64,000 nucleotides of DNA from Candidatus Yanofskyibacteriota bacterium (GTDB taxonomy: Bacteria; Patescibacteria; Paceibacteria; 2-02-FULL-40-12; IGHO2-12-FULL-4), in contig JACPNK010000002.1 in NCBI GenBank assembly GCA_016185525.1, forward strand, positions 1-64,000, given 5' to 3'. Shown piece after piece: positions 45,895-53,977 of this stretch; positions within the stretch are counted from its first letter, which is position 1; every line of letters begins with the position of its first letter. Both the position numbers and the translations under genes were made by a program. Under the pieces are notes generated by a model, which saw only the letters and a program-made list of their open reading frames with translations, ran no database searches and was not told the DNA's origin.

Positions 45895-48219
45895 ATGATT
45901 TCAAACAATAACTTTTCCAACAGCGAACTGCCTTTGATGGCTTTAAAAAATGTGGCTCTGTTTCCTCGCATTGCCATGCCTCTTGTGGTGCAAAGGTCTA
46001 AATCGGTTGCCGCTTTGGAGCAGGCTTTGTCTGCTAATAACGGCCAGGTTATTTTTGTTGCCCAAAGAAATCTGCAAGATAACGCCGGTCCCAAAGACTT
46101 GTTTAAAATCGGCACGATTGGCCGCATTATTTCAGCTAACCGTTTATCTGACGGTTCCTTTAAAATTGAAGCGGAGGGCATAAGAAGAGTCAAAATTTTG
46201 CAGTTTATACAGGAAGAGCCCTTTTTTAAAGCTAAGACAGAGCCAGTTGAGTTGAAGTATCAAGAAAGTGTTGAAAGCGAAGCTTTGATTAGGACAATTA
46301 TTGAGCAGTTTAGAAAAGTTACTGAAGCCAAAATATTTTCTTCGGTTTTGCCGTCTTTCCTGTTTACTCTTGGACAGATAAAAGAACCGGAGCAACTAGT
46401 CAACCTCATAGCCGTTAATTTGAATTTGGACTTGGTAGATCAGCAGTACATTTTAGAAACGCCGGATCTAAACGAGGCTCTGAAAAGAATAAGTTTTTTT
46501 CTGACCAGAGAATTGGAGATTTTAGAAGCGGAAAAAAAGGTTGCCAAAGAGACCAAGAAGCAGCTTGGCAAAATGCAAAAAGAAATCTTTTTGCGCGAAC
46601 AACTGAAAAGCATAGAAAAAGAATTGGGTATGGAAGGAGAAAAAGGCGAATATGAACAGCTTAGAGCCAAGATAAAGAAGTCGGGAATGCCCAAAGAAGT
46701 TGAAAAGAAGGCCAACAAAGAATTGAATCGTCTGGAAAAAATGCCCATGTTTAGTCCGGAGATTTCTTATCTGCGCACTTATCTTGATTGGCTGGTTGAG
46801 TTGCCCTGGTCGGTGAGCACCAGGAAGTCACTGGTTCTAAAGCAGGCTGAAAAAGTTTTGAATAGAGACCATTACGGATTGGATAAAGTCAAGGAAAGAA
46901 TTTTAGAGTATCTGGCTGTGCAAAAACAGGTCGGTAAAGTTAAGGGTCCGATTCTTTGTTTTATCGGTCCGCCCGGAACGGGAAAAACTTCAATCGGGCG
47001 TTCCATTGCCAACGCTTTGGGTCGGAAGTTTGTCAGAGTGTCTTTGGGCGGACTTCATGACGAAGCTGAATTAAGAGGCCACCGCAGGACTTATGTCGGT
47101 GCTTTGCCGGGCAGAATCATACAAGGCATACATACGGCGGGAGCCAAAGACCCCGTTTTTATGCTGGATGAAATAGATAAGATAGGCCAGGATTTCAGGG
47201 GCGATCCGGCGGCGGCTCTGCTTGAGGCTCTTGATCCGGAACAAAATTTTTCCTTTTCAGATAACTATTTGGAGGTGCTTTTTGACTTGTCTGATGTTAT
47301 TTTCATAACTACAGCCAACAGACTGGACACAATTCCGCCGGCTCTTAGAGATCGACTGGAGATAATTGAATTTCCCGGTTACACCGAAGATGAAAAACTT
47401 TACATAGCCAAAAAGTTTCTTATTCCAAAGCTTTTCGGTCAGCATGGTCTTAAAACAACCACCTTTTCCATGAGTGATGAGATTATTTTGGACATTGTAA
47501 GAAAGCATACCAGTGAGGCTGGTGTCAGGGAACTGGAAAGGAAACTGGCTACTGTTTTCAGAAAAGTCACAAGACGGGTTGTGGAGAGTGGTCCAAAAGA
47601 CAGACTTGTTGTAAATGACAAAACTCTGCATCAGTTTCTGGGGCCCGCCAGATACACTCACCAACAGGGAGAAAAAAAGGATGAGATTGGTGTGGCAACC
47701 GGACTCGCTTGGACGCCTGTTGGCGGGGAGGTTTTGTCGGTTGAAGCGACAAAAATGCCCGGCAAGGGCAGATTGATATTGACCGGACATTTGGGAGAGG
47801 TTATGAAAGAGTCGGTCAGCGCCGCTTTGAGTTATGTGCGGTCCAGCGCTGAAAAGTTGAAAATTAAAAACGACTTTTACAAAGAAGATATACATATCCA
47901 TATTCCTTCAGGGGCCATTCCCAAAGACGGGCCGTCGGCTGGCGTAGCTATGATTACAGCTATTGTTTCTATGCTTACCAAAAAACCGGTTCGCAAGGAT
48001 GTCGGAATGACGGGGGAAATAACTTTGCGTGGCAAGGTTTTGGAAATAGGGGGAATAAAAGAAAAAGTCTTGGCGGCGCACAGAGCCGGCCTAAAAATTA
48101 TTATTGTTCCGGAAGAAAACAAAAAGGACTTGGAAGATATCCCAGCCAAGATAAGAAAAGCTCTTAAATTTGTTTTTGCCCAAAGCGTTGATGACGTCTT
48201 GAAAGAAGCTTTAAAGTGA
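45895..48219 (+). CDS. lon: ATP-dependent protease Lon
   Basis: A cytosolic AAA+ protease that degrades misfolded and regulatory proteins. The 774-aa protein has the N-terminal substrate domain (ELPLMALKNVALFPRIAMPL), Walker A in FIGPPGTGKTSIGR, Walker B VFMLDEIDKI, and a C-terminal protease with the catalytic Ser in KDGPSAGVAM and Lys in IKEKVLAAHRAG. A perfect CIRCE operator overlaps its promoter, so heat-shock control by HrcA is likely. hrcA itself is not in the window. Confidence 0.97.
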   Translation: MISNNNFSNSELPLMALKNVALFPRIAMPLVVQRSKSVAALEQALSANNGQVIFVAQRNLQDNAGPKDLFKIGTIGRIISANRLSDGSFKIEAEGIRRVKILQFIQEEPFFKAKTEPVELKYQESVESEALIRTIIEQFRKVTEAKIFSSVLPSFLFTLGQIKEPEQLVNLIAVNLNLDLVDQQYILETPDLNEALKRISFFLTRELEILEAEKKVAKETKKQLGKMQKEIFLREQLKSIEKELGMEGEKGEYEQLRAKIKKSGMPKEVEKKANKELNRLEKMPMFSPEISYLRTYLDWLVELPWSVSTRKSLVLKQAEKVLNRDHYGLDKVKERILEYLAVQKQVGKVKGPILCFIGPPGTGKTSIGRSIANALGRKFVRVSLGGLHDEAELRGHRRTYVGALPGRIIQGIHTAGAKDPVFMLDEIDKIGQDFRGDPAAALLEALDPEQNFSFSDNYLEVLFDLSDVIFITTANRLDTIPPALRDRLEIIEFPGYTEDEKLYIAKKFLIPKLFGQHGLKTTTFSMSDEIILDIVRKHTSEAGVRELERKLATVFRKVTRRVVESGPKDRLVVNDKTLHQFLGPARYTHQQGEKKDEIGVATGLAWTPVGGEVLSVEATKMPGKGRLILTGHLGEVMKESVSAALSYVRSSAEKLKIKNDFYKEDIHIHIPSGAIPKDGPSAGVAMITAIVSMLTKKPVRKDVGMTGEITLRGKVLEIGGIKEKVLAAHRAGLKIIIVPEENKKDLEDIPAKIRKALKFVFAQSVDDVLKEALK

Positions 48220-48256
48220 GAGATAATAGTAATGTCCAAATAACTTAAGCATTACT

Positions 48257-48718
48257 ATGCTGGAATTTCCGGAAACATTTTTTAGAATATTACTGGCAAC
48301 AGCTTTTGGGGCGGCTATTGGTTTTGAAAGAGAAAGATCCCACAAATCTGCCGGTTTGAGAACCAACGCCTTGGTTGCAATGGGCGCTTCTTTAATTACC
48401 GTGATTTCTCTTTCTGCTTTTTCCGATAATCCGCTTATTGATCCGACCCGTATTATTTCAAACATCATAGTCGGCATAGGTTTTATCGGCGGCGGAGCGA
48501 TTATTCAACAAGGCCAGAAGATCAGGGGAATCACCACGGCTGCTACTTTGTGGGTGGTGGCGGCAATCGGTATAACTATAGGGATGGGTTTTTATCGGGA
48601 GGCCGTTTTTTCCGTATTGGTAGTTTACTTTATTTTGACTTTTTTGTGGCTCGTTGAGAAGAAAACCGGAAACAAAATTCTTTACCAAGGCCTGAAAGAA
48701 GACGAATTTGAAAAGTAA
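48257..48718 (+). CDS. MgtC/SapB-family membrane protein
   Basis: A polytopic 153-aa protein with four to five helices. Family motifs: AAIGFERERSHKSAGLRTNA, VGIGFIGGGAII and GITTAATLWVVAAIG. MgtC-like proteins are linked to magnesium stress and regulation of the F1Fo ATPase in other bacteria. The C-terminal regulatory domain is absent. A transporter gene follows 18 nt later. Confidence 0.9.
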   Translation: MLEFPETFFRILLATAFGAAIGFERERSHKSAGLRTNALVAMGASLITVISLSAFSDNPLIDPTRIISNIIVGIGFIGGGAIIQQGQKIRGITTAATLWVVAAIGITIGMGFYREAVFSVLVVYFILTFLWLVEKKTGNKILYQGLKEDEFEK

Positions 48719-48736
48719 CTTAAGATATTTTGCAAA

Positions 48737-49867
48737 ATGCCCGATAAAAAATTTTATTCGGCGGTGTCTGTTTTGGTGGGTGGCATAGTGGGAGTGGGAA
48801 TTTTCGGGGTGCCGTTTGTTTTTGCCAAAGCCGGTTTTTTAACCGGCTTTCTGTTTTTGGCGGGCTTGAGCGCGGTAACTCTGGTTTTTAATCTGGCTTA
48901 TGGCGAAATAATTTTGCGCACCGACAAAGCCCACCAACTTGTAGGTTATGCCGGCACTTATTTGGGCGGTTTTTTTAAAAAACTGACTTTTTTTACTTTT
49001 GTTCTTGGAATTTATTCCGCGCTTTTGGCTTATATTATTGTCGGCGGAGAGTTTTTGGCCAACATTTTGTCTTTTAATTTTTTTGTTTCAGCCGATTCTT
49101 TAAGCATTTTCTTCTTCTTTTTTGTGGCATTTGTTTTGTTGGGCGGCCTTAAAACTGTTTCGGCTGTCGATCTTTTCATGGCGGTTTTATATTTGGCGTC
49201 AGTATTTTTAATTGTTTTTTGGGGAGCGGGCCGTGTTGATTTTCAGAATTTTACTCTTTGGAATAAAGACTTCTGGTTTTTGCCTTATGGCGTTATACTT
49301 TTTGCTTTGAGTGGTATGTCTTCAGTTGTTTTGCAGAGAGAGGTTTTGGATGGTCAGGAGTTTAAACTTAAAAAAGCTATTATTTGGGGTAGCTTGCTTC
49401 CGCCGATTATTTATTTGATTTTTGCTTTTTTGGTGGCGGGTGTGTCAGGAGAGGTAACTTCTCCCGAAGCATTTGCCGGTTTGTCTTCCTTTCTTGGCTC
49501 AAAAGTTGTTTTGGCCGGCTCTATCTTTGGTGTTCTGGCAATCTTTACTTCTTTTTTGAATTTAGGCCGGGTATTGCAGGAGTCTTTTCAGTTTGATTTT
49601 CGTTTAAATAAATTCACAGCTTGGTTTTTGGCTCTTTGGCCTCCGTTTTTCTTATTTATTTTCGGCATCAGAAACTTTATTAATGTGATAGGACTTGCCG
49701 GTTCCGTGGCTATCGGGTTGCAGTCTATAGTTTTTGTTCTTATTTACGGCAAAGTGAAAAGAATGGGCCATCGCATTCCGGAATACTCTCTGAATATGCC
49801 GAAGTGGTTTTGGTATCTGGCTATTGCCATTTTTATTTCGGGCGTTTTACTTGCTTTTATAACCTAA
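48737..49867 (+). CDS. Amino acid permease (aromatic/AAAP-like)
   Basis: A 376-aa polytopic permease with about eleven helices and the LeuT-fold first helix (SVLVGGIVGVGIFGVPFVFA). Other conserved points are AYGEIILRT, GIYSALLAYIIVGGEF and LSGMSSVVLQREVLD. It is related to the hydroxy/aromatic amino acid permease family (TyrP/Mtr type), so import of amino acids, needed in an organism with few biosynthetic pathways, is likely. Its stop overlaps the start of the next gene (TAATG). Confidence 0.85.
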   Translation: MPDKKFYSAVSVLVGGIVGVGIFGVPFVFAKAGFLTGFLFLAGLSAVTLVFNLAYGEIILRTDKAHQLVGYAGTYLGGFFKKLTFFTFVLGIYSALLAYIIVGGEFLANILSFNFFVSADSLSIFFFFFVAFVLLGGLKTVSAVDLFMAVLYLASVFLIVFWGAGRVDFQNFTLWNKDFWFLPYGVILFALSGMSSVVLQREVLDGQEFKLKKAIIWGSLLPPIIYLIFAFLVAGVSGEVTSPEAFAGLSSFLGSKVVLAGSIFGVLAIFTSFLNLGRVLQESFQFDFRLNKFTAWFLALWPPFFLFIFGIRNFINVIGLAGSVAIGLQSIVFVLIYGKVKRMGHRIPEYSLNMPKWFWYLAIAIFISGVLLAFIT

Positions 49868-51177
49868 TGCGCAAAATTGAAAAAATAGTTTTTTATCTTT
49901 TCATTTTCTGCATACCTTTCCAAACCAGAGTTATTTTGTGGAAGCTTTCGCCTAAGGGTGATTTTAACGAATGGACCTCGGTTTTTATTTATGGCACAGA
50001 TTTACTTATATTACTATTATTTTTGTTCTGGTCTTTAAAAAAATTTCCTTCTTTGGTAAAACCTGATTTTGCAGATTTTTCTTTGATTTTTTTTGTTGCA
50101 ATTTCCGGATTTTCTGTTTTGGCTGCCGGTAATAAGAGCTTAAGCTTATATAACTTTTTAAAGATTTTGGAATTTTTGTTTCTTTTTTATTATTTTCGTT
50201 TTGCTTTAAAAAGTTTATTAAAACCGGCTCATGTTTTAATTTTAGTCATAGCTTCCGGACTTTTTCAGTCTGTTTTGGCCATTGCCCAATCTTTTTTTCA
50301 GCACAGCCTTGGCTTAAAAATGTTAGGCGAATCTATTTTAAAGACTAATTTTAACGGTGTGGCTGTGGTGCTTTTTGGGGACGAGAAGTTTTTAAGGGCT
50401 TACGGCACACTGCCCCACCCCAATATTCTTGCGGCTTGGCTGTTTGTGGCTATTTTTGCTTTTTATTTTTGGTATTTATACGAAAAAAAAGACCGTCCGT
50501 TATGGACAGTGTTTTTAATCTATGTCTCCACTCTTTTGGCCTTTCTTTTGACTTTTTCCAGAGTAATTATCGGCTTATGGGTTGTCGGCTTGGCCATAAA
50601 GCTGGCCTTCGTTTCTTTAAAAAGAAAAAGTTATCCCATCAGTTCTATTTTTAAAAAGCGCGTGTTTTTTTTAGCCGCGGTTTCCTGTCTGGTTGTTCTG
50701 GTGTTTTCTTTTTTGCTTTGGCCTCAAGTGAGTTCAAGAATAAGTTTATCGGAGAAAGATCTGGCGGTATCGGAAAGGATTTTCTATAATAAGCTGGCTG
50801 GCGCTGAAGCTGTCTCAAAACCGATTTTGGGCTTGGGGACAGGCCAGTTTGTCCGGCATATGCTGGCTAGCTTTAACTTTGACAAGAACTATCTTTACCA
50901 GCCGGTGCACAACATATATCTTTTAATTGCCGCTGAAACAGGATTTTTTGGCCTTGCCGCTTTTTTGGCTTTTGTTTTCTTTTTGATACGGCACTATACC
51001 AAGAAGACTAAACTTAAAATGCTCTATCAGCTTTCTTTTCTAATTTTTTTTTCCTCAATTCTGGTTATAGGGTTGTTTGACCATTTTCTTTGGACAATTC
51101 AGCAAGGCCAGATCATGCTTTGGCTGGCTCTGGGTCTAATGGCAGAAACGGGAAAAGATTGGCATAAAACAAGCTGA
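49867..51177 (+). CDS. O-antigen ligase / polymerase-like membrane protein (Wzy_C)
   Basis: A 436-aa polytopic protein with about eleven helices. The Wzy_C signature is visible: GTLPHPNILAAWL, LTFSRVIIGLWVV, LGLGTGQFVRHML and the long outer loop with YQPVHNIYLLIAAETGFFG. It joins or polymerises surface glycans. The ATG at 49867 lies in the TAATG overlap with the permease; the longer frame to 49804 has no family support. Alternative role: a bacterial protein O-oligosaccharyltransferase, which would fit the Thr-rich surface protein at 54 kb. Confidence 0.85.
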   Translation: MRKIEKIVFYLFIFCIPFQTRVILWKLSPKGDFNEWTSVFIYGTDLLILLLFLFWSLKKFPSLVKPDFADFSLIFFVAISGFSVLAAGNKSLSLYNFLKILEFLFLFYYFRFALKSLLKPAHVLILVIASGLFQSVLAIAQSFFQHSLGLKMLGESILKTNFNGVAVVLFGDEKFLRAYGTLPHPNILAAWLFVAIFAFYFWYLYEKKDRPLWTVFLIYVSTLLAFLLTFSRVIIGLWVVGLAIKLAFVSLKRKSYPISSIFKKRVFFLAAVSCLVVLVFSFLLWPQVSSRISLSEKDLAVSERIFYNKLAGAEAVSKPILGLGTGQFVRHMLASFNFDKNYLYQPVHNIYLLIAAETGFFGLAAFLAFVFFLIRHYTKKTKLKMLYQLSFLIFFSSILVIGLFDHFLWTIQQGQIMLWLALGLMAETGKDWHKTS

Positions 51178-51185
51178 TCAAAATT

Positions 51186-51866
51186 ATGGAAAGTTTTCTA
51201 ATTTTTATACAAGACAACGCCCCTTATCTGATTTCTTATAAATATCTCTTTTTGTTTTTGGGCGGGCTTATTGAAGGGATGAATGTTCTTGTCTTGGCTG
51301 GTTTTATCGCTTCAAGCGGACAGGTCAATCTCTGGGTTATTTTGCCTATTTTAATTTTTGCCCATTTTTTAAACGGCTGCGGCTGGTATCTTGTCGGGTA
51401 TTTTGGCGGAGCGAAAGCTTTGGACAAGTGGGGCCACAAAAATAAATTAGGCCATCAGATTATTAACAGGATCGAAGAGTACTTTGAAAAATATAGCGGT
51501 CGTGCGATTATGTTTGCTAAGTTTACTTTCAGTTTGGAAATTGCGACTATGATTTTATCCGGTTCATTAAAATACAACTTAAAAAAGTTTTTTAAATATA
51601 ACCTTTACGGTTCGGTGGGATGGGTGTTTGTTACCGTTTTTATTGGTTATTTTTTTGCTGAAAGTTTCAAGATTTTCTTTTCTTTTGTTAAAGACTTTAC
51701 CCTTTTCCTTATTTTTCTTGCTCTGGCAATCGTCTTAATTTATGTAATAAAAATTTTGCTTAAAAGATACTTTGTCCGCTATCTTATTGTTCAGCAAAAA
51801 ATTAGGGAATGGACTGAAAAGTTACGCGACGGCCTGAACGGCATTTTGACGGAAGAAGATGAGTAG
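51186..51866 (+). CDS. DedA-family membrane protein
   Basis: A 226-aa polytopic protein. Family features: FLFLGGLIEGMNVLVLAGFIAS at the start, ILIFAHFLNGCGWYLVGYFGG, the amphipathic EYFEKYSGRAIMFAKFT and the conserved region around NLYGSVGWVFVTVFIGYF. DedA proteins recycle lipid carriers or phospholipids across the membrane (some transport undecaprenyl phosphate). It lies 8 nt after the ligase gene, suggesting joint expression for surface-glycan supply. Confidence 0.87.
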   Translation: MESFLIFIQDNAPYLISYKYLFLFLGGLIEGMNVLVLAGFIASSGQVNLWVILPILIFAHFLNGCGWYLVGYFGGAKALDKWGHKNKLGHQIINRIEEYFEKYSGRAIMFAKFTFSLEIATMILSGSLKYNLKKFFKYNLYGSVGWVFVTVFIGYFFAESFKIFFSFVKDFTLFLIFLALAIVLIYVIKILLKRYFVRYLIVQQKIREWTEKLRDGLNGILTEEDE

Positions 51867-51914
51867 GCAAGGGCTTTCTGATTGTGGATAACTACTAGAA
51901 TTTTTGGTGAGTTC

Positions 51915-51923
51915 TGGTATAAT
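51915..51923 (+). promoter_or_regulatory. Extended -10 promoter of the subtilase gene
   Basis: TGGTATAAT, an extended -10 with no good -35. The start codon at 51936 is 13 nt away, giving a leader of only about 6 nt. Confidence 0.6.
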
Positions 51924-51935
51924 AAACTTAAAGTT

Positions 51936-53093
51936 ATGAAAAGTCTCAAAAGCCTTTGTTTTTATGGTTTTTTGGCACTAGCTCTATTAGCGCCTTCTTC
52001 TGTTGGCGCGGTAGAGGGTGGCCGCTACTTGGTAAAGTCTAACAGCCAGTTTTGGAAAAATGCCTTTAATGCAAGGCATGAATTTAAAGACGGTTTTACG
52101 GCTGATTTGAATGACTGGCAAATTCGTTTTGGCAAGCTTTTGGGGGTGTCGGTTGAGCCTGTGCCGGTTTTGCAAATTTTACCCGAGGAGGTCACTCGTA
52201 TTGTCCCCAGTGATCAGACTCCATGGGGTGTGGAGTATGTCTACAAAGACCCTCTCATATTGAAAACCTCCGGAGGGGAAGGTGTCAAGGTTGCCGTTTT
52301 AGATACTGGCGTTACAGTCGGACACCCTGATCTTAAAAATAGAATTGTTGGATGTAAGGATTTTACGAATATGCGTTTTCCGGTAGTTGACGGCAAGTGT
52401 GAAGATAAGAACGGCCATGGCACTCACGTGGCGGGAATTGTTGCGGCTGACGGAGGAGTTGATGGTTTGGGTATCTTTGGTGTGGCTCCACAGTCGTCTC
52501 TTTATGTGTTTAAAGTTTGCGGTTTGAACGGTTCTTGCTATGCCGATGATATTGCTTCGGCTATTAACACCGCGGCTGATAGTGGAGCCAACATAATCAA
52601 CTTGAGTCTAGGTTCGGATAAAGAGTCCTCGCTTATAAGTGAGTCTATAAATTACGCAACCTCAAAAGGTGTTTTAACCGTCGCTGCTGGCGGCAATGAC
52701 GGACCCTATTTTGCAAGTATTGATTATCCGGCGGCTAAGAAAGAAATTCTAGGAGTTGGGGCTTTTGGTGTGAATTTGGCGATTCCGGATTGGAGTTCAA
52801 GGGGTATTAACTCCCAGACCCTGTCTTATGTGGTTGAAGAAAAAGATATGGAATTTGCCGCGCCAGGCGTCAACATTGAATCCACTTGGAAGAATGGCGG
52901 CTATGCCATTCTTTCCGGTACATCTATGGCCTCGCCTTTTGTTGCCGGTTTAGCGGCAAAATACTGGCCGCTCTTTGCTTTAGAAACTAGTCCGGCAGAT
53001 TCTCTGCGTAATTTTTTGCATCTTAACTCGCTTGACTTAGACGGACTTGGAGACGACGACTCTACCGGTTTTGGTTTTCCAAGAGTGCAATAG
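51936..53093 (+). CDS. Secreted subtilisin-like serine protease (S8)
   Basis: A 385-aa exported protease. A signal peptide (about residues 1-26, ending SSVGA) is followed by a short propeptide-like part, then the catalytic domain with Asp in VAVLDTGVTVGHPDL, His in NGHGTHVAGIVA, the oxyanion Asn in AAGGNDGPY and Ser in SGTSMASPFVAGLAA. The start at 51936 is set by the signal peptide and promoter. There is no C-terminal anchor, so it is probably released. The repeat at 53101 begins 7 nt after its stop. Confidence 0.93.
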   Translation: MKSLKSLCFYGFLALALLAPSSVGAVEGGRYLVKSNSQFWKNAFNARHEFKDGFTADLNDWQIRFGKLLGVSVEPVPVLQILPEEVTRIVPSDQTPWGVEYVYKDPLILKTSGGEGVKVAVLDTGVTVGHPDLKNRIVGCKDFTNMRFPVVDGKCEDKNGHGTHVAGIVAADGGVDGLGIFGVAPQSSLYVFKVCGLNGSCYADDIASAINTAADSGANIINLSLGSDKESSLISESINYATSKGVLTVAAGGNDGPYFASIDYPAAKKEILGVGAFGVNLAIPDWSSRGINSQTLSYVVEEKDMEFAAPGVNIESTWKNGGYAILSGTSMASPFVAGLAAKYWPLFALETSPADSLRNFLHLNSLDLDGLGDDDSTGFGFPRVQ

Positions 53094-53100
53094 TCAACAA

Positions 53101-53290
53101 TAATAAAATTAGAGGTAGTGTCTCTGAGGGCAGTAAAAGTTGCGAGGGGCATGGTTTGTCAACGACCCCTCCCCAGTTTTTCAAAGTAAAACTGGGGAGG
53201 GGCTCTTGACAAGACGAGCAACTTTTTCTGATGAAGAATCCTCGCTGGGGATTCTGAAGTCCCGAAGAGATGCTACCTCTAATTTTATTA
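53101..53290 (+). repeat. Structured repeat, copy 6 (A-type)
   Basis: P1: 53101-53125 with 53266-53290, 25 bp including two G-U wobbles. P2: AAAAGTTGC with GCAACTTTT. Inner stem TTGTCAA/TTGACAA. P3: a hairpin built on CCTCCCCAGTTTT with its complement. P4: AGAATCC-TCGCTGG-GGATTCT, then GAAGTCCCGAAGAG. Compared with the 34.7-kb copy, conserved strands are near-identical while P1, P3 and P4 arms differ but still pair. It lies between two plus-strand genes, in the sense orientation, and overlaps a false N-terminal extension of the MFS gene. Confidence 0.9.
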
Positions 53291-53304
53291 AAGTGATTCG
53301 GAAT

Positions 53305-53964
53305 ATGGTAAACAGAGTTATCAAAAAATTAGTTTTATCTGATTTTTTATTGAACTCCGCCTTTGGCCTTTTAGCGCCGATTTTTGCTATTTTTATTTTG
53401 AGAAATATAGAAGGCAGTACTTTGAGAGTAGTCGGTCTGGCCACGACTTTTTACTGGATTGCCAGAACCTTAACGACTGTTCCATTGTCAAGGTTTATGG
53501 ACAGAACCGATGGCGAGCGCGATGAATTTTATTTTATTGTTGTCGGCTCGTTTATGATGTCCTCTATCCCGCTGTTCTTTTTACTGGCAAAAGTTCCTTG
53601 GCATATTTATCTCATACAATTTATCTCCGGGTTGTCGGCCTCAATGGCTGTGCCTTCCTGGCGTATTTTATTTACGGACCATCTGGACAAAGGGTCTACC
53701 GGCTACGAATGGTCTCTGGAAGATATAGCCATCGGAGTTTCGGTGGGCATCAGCGCTTATCTGGGGTCTTTGCTGGCGGATAAGTTCGGCTTTCATACAG
53801 TTTTTATATTTGTTTCTATGTTGGGTTATTTAGGCACGATGATTTTAATTCCCATCTCTCGTGATGCTAAAAATCTGGCTCAAATAAAAAAAGAACATCG
53901 TCTGGGGGCCATAAGGCTTAAACGAAAAAAAATATTGCCCCGCAAAGTTGATGGCATAAAATAA
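53305..53964 (+). CDS. Half-size MFS-type membrane protein
   Basis: A 219-aa protein with about six helices: LLNSAFGLLAPIFAIFIL, VGLATTFYWIARTLTTV, FYFIVVGSFMMSSIPLFFL, IYLIQFISGLSASMAV, IAIGVSVGISAYLGSLLA and VFIFVSMLGYLGTMILI. The layout and the charged loop after helix 2 (SRFMDRTDGERDE) match the N-terminal half of major facilitator transporters, which normally have twelve helices. It may work as a dimer or be a relict. The ATG at 53305 is chosen because upstream codons are repeat sequence. Confidence 0.75.
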   Translation: MVNRVIKKLVLSDFLLNSAFGLLAPIFAIFILRNIEGSTLRVVGLATTFYWIARTLTTVPLSRFMDRTDGERDEFYFIVVGSFMMSSIPLFFLLAKVPWHIYLIQFISGLSASMAVPSWRILFTDHLDKGSTGYEWSLEDIAIGVSVGISAYLGSLLADKFGFHTVFIFVSMLGYLGTMILIPISRDAKNLAQIKKEHRLGAIRLKRKKILPRKVDGIK

Positions 53965-53977
53965 ACTGTAGGACAAT

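Noticed and set aside
53140..53304. 55-codon N-terminal extension of the MFS protein
   Set aside because: It is an open frame through the A-type repeat with no membrane-protein character.
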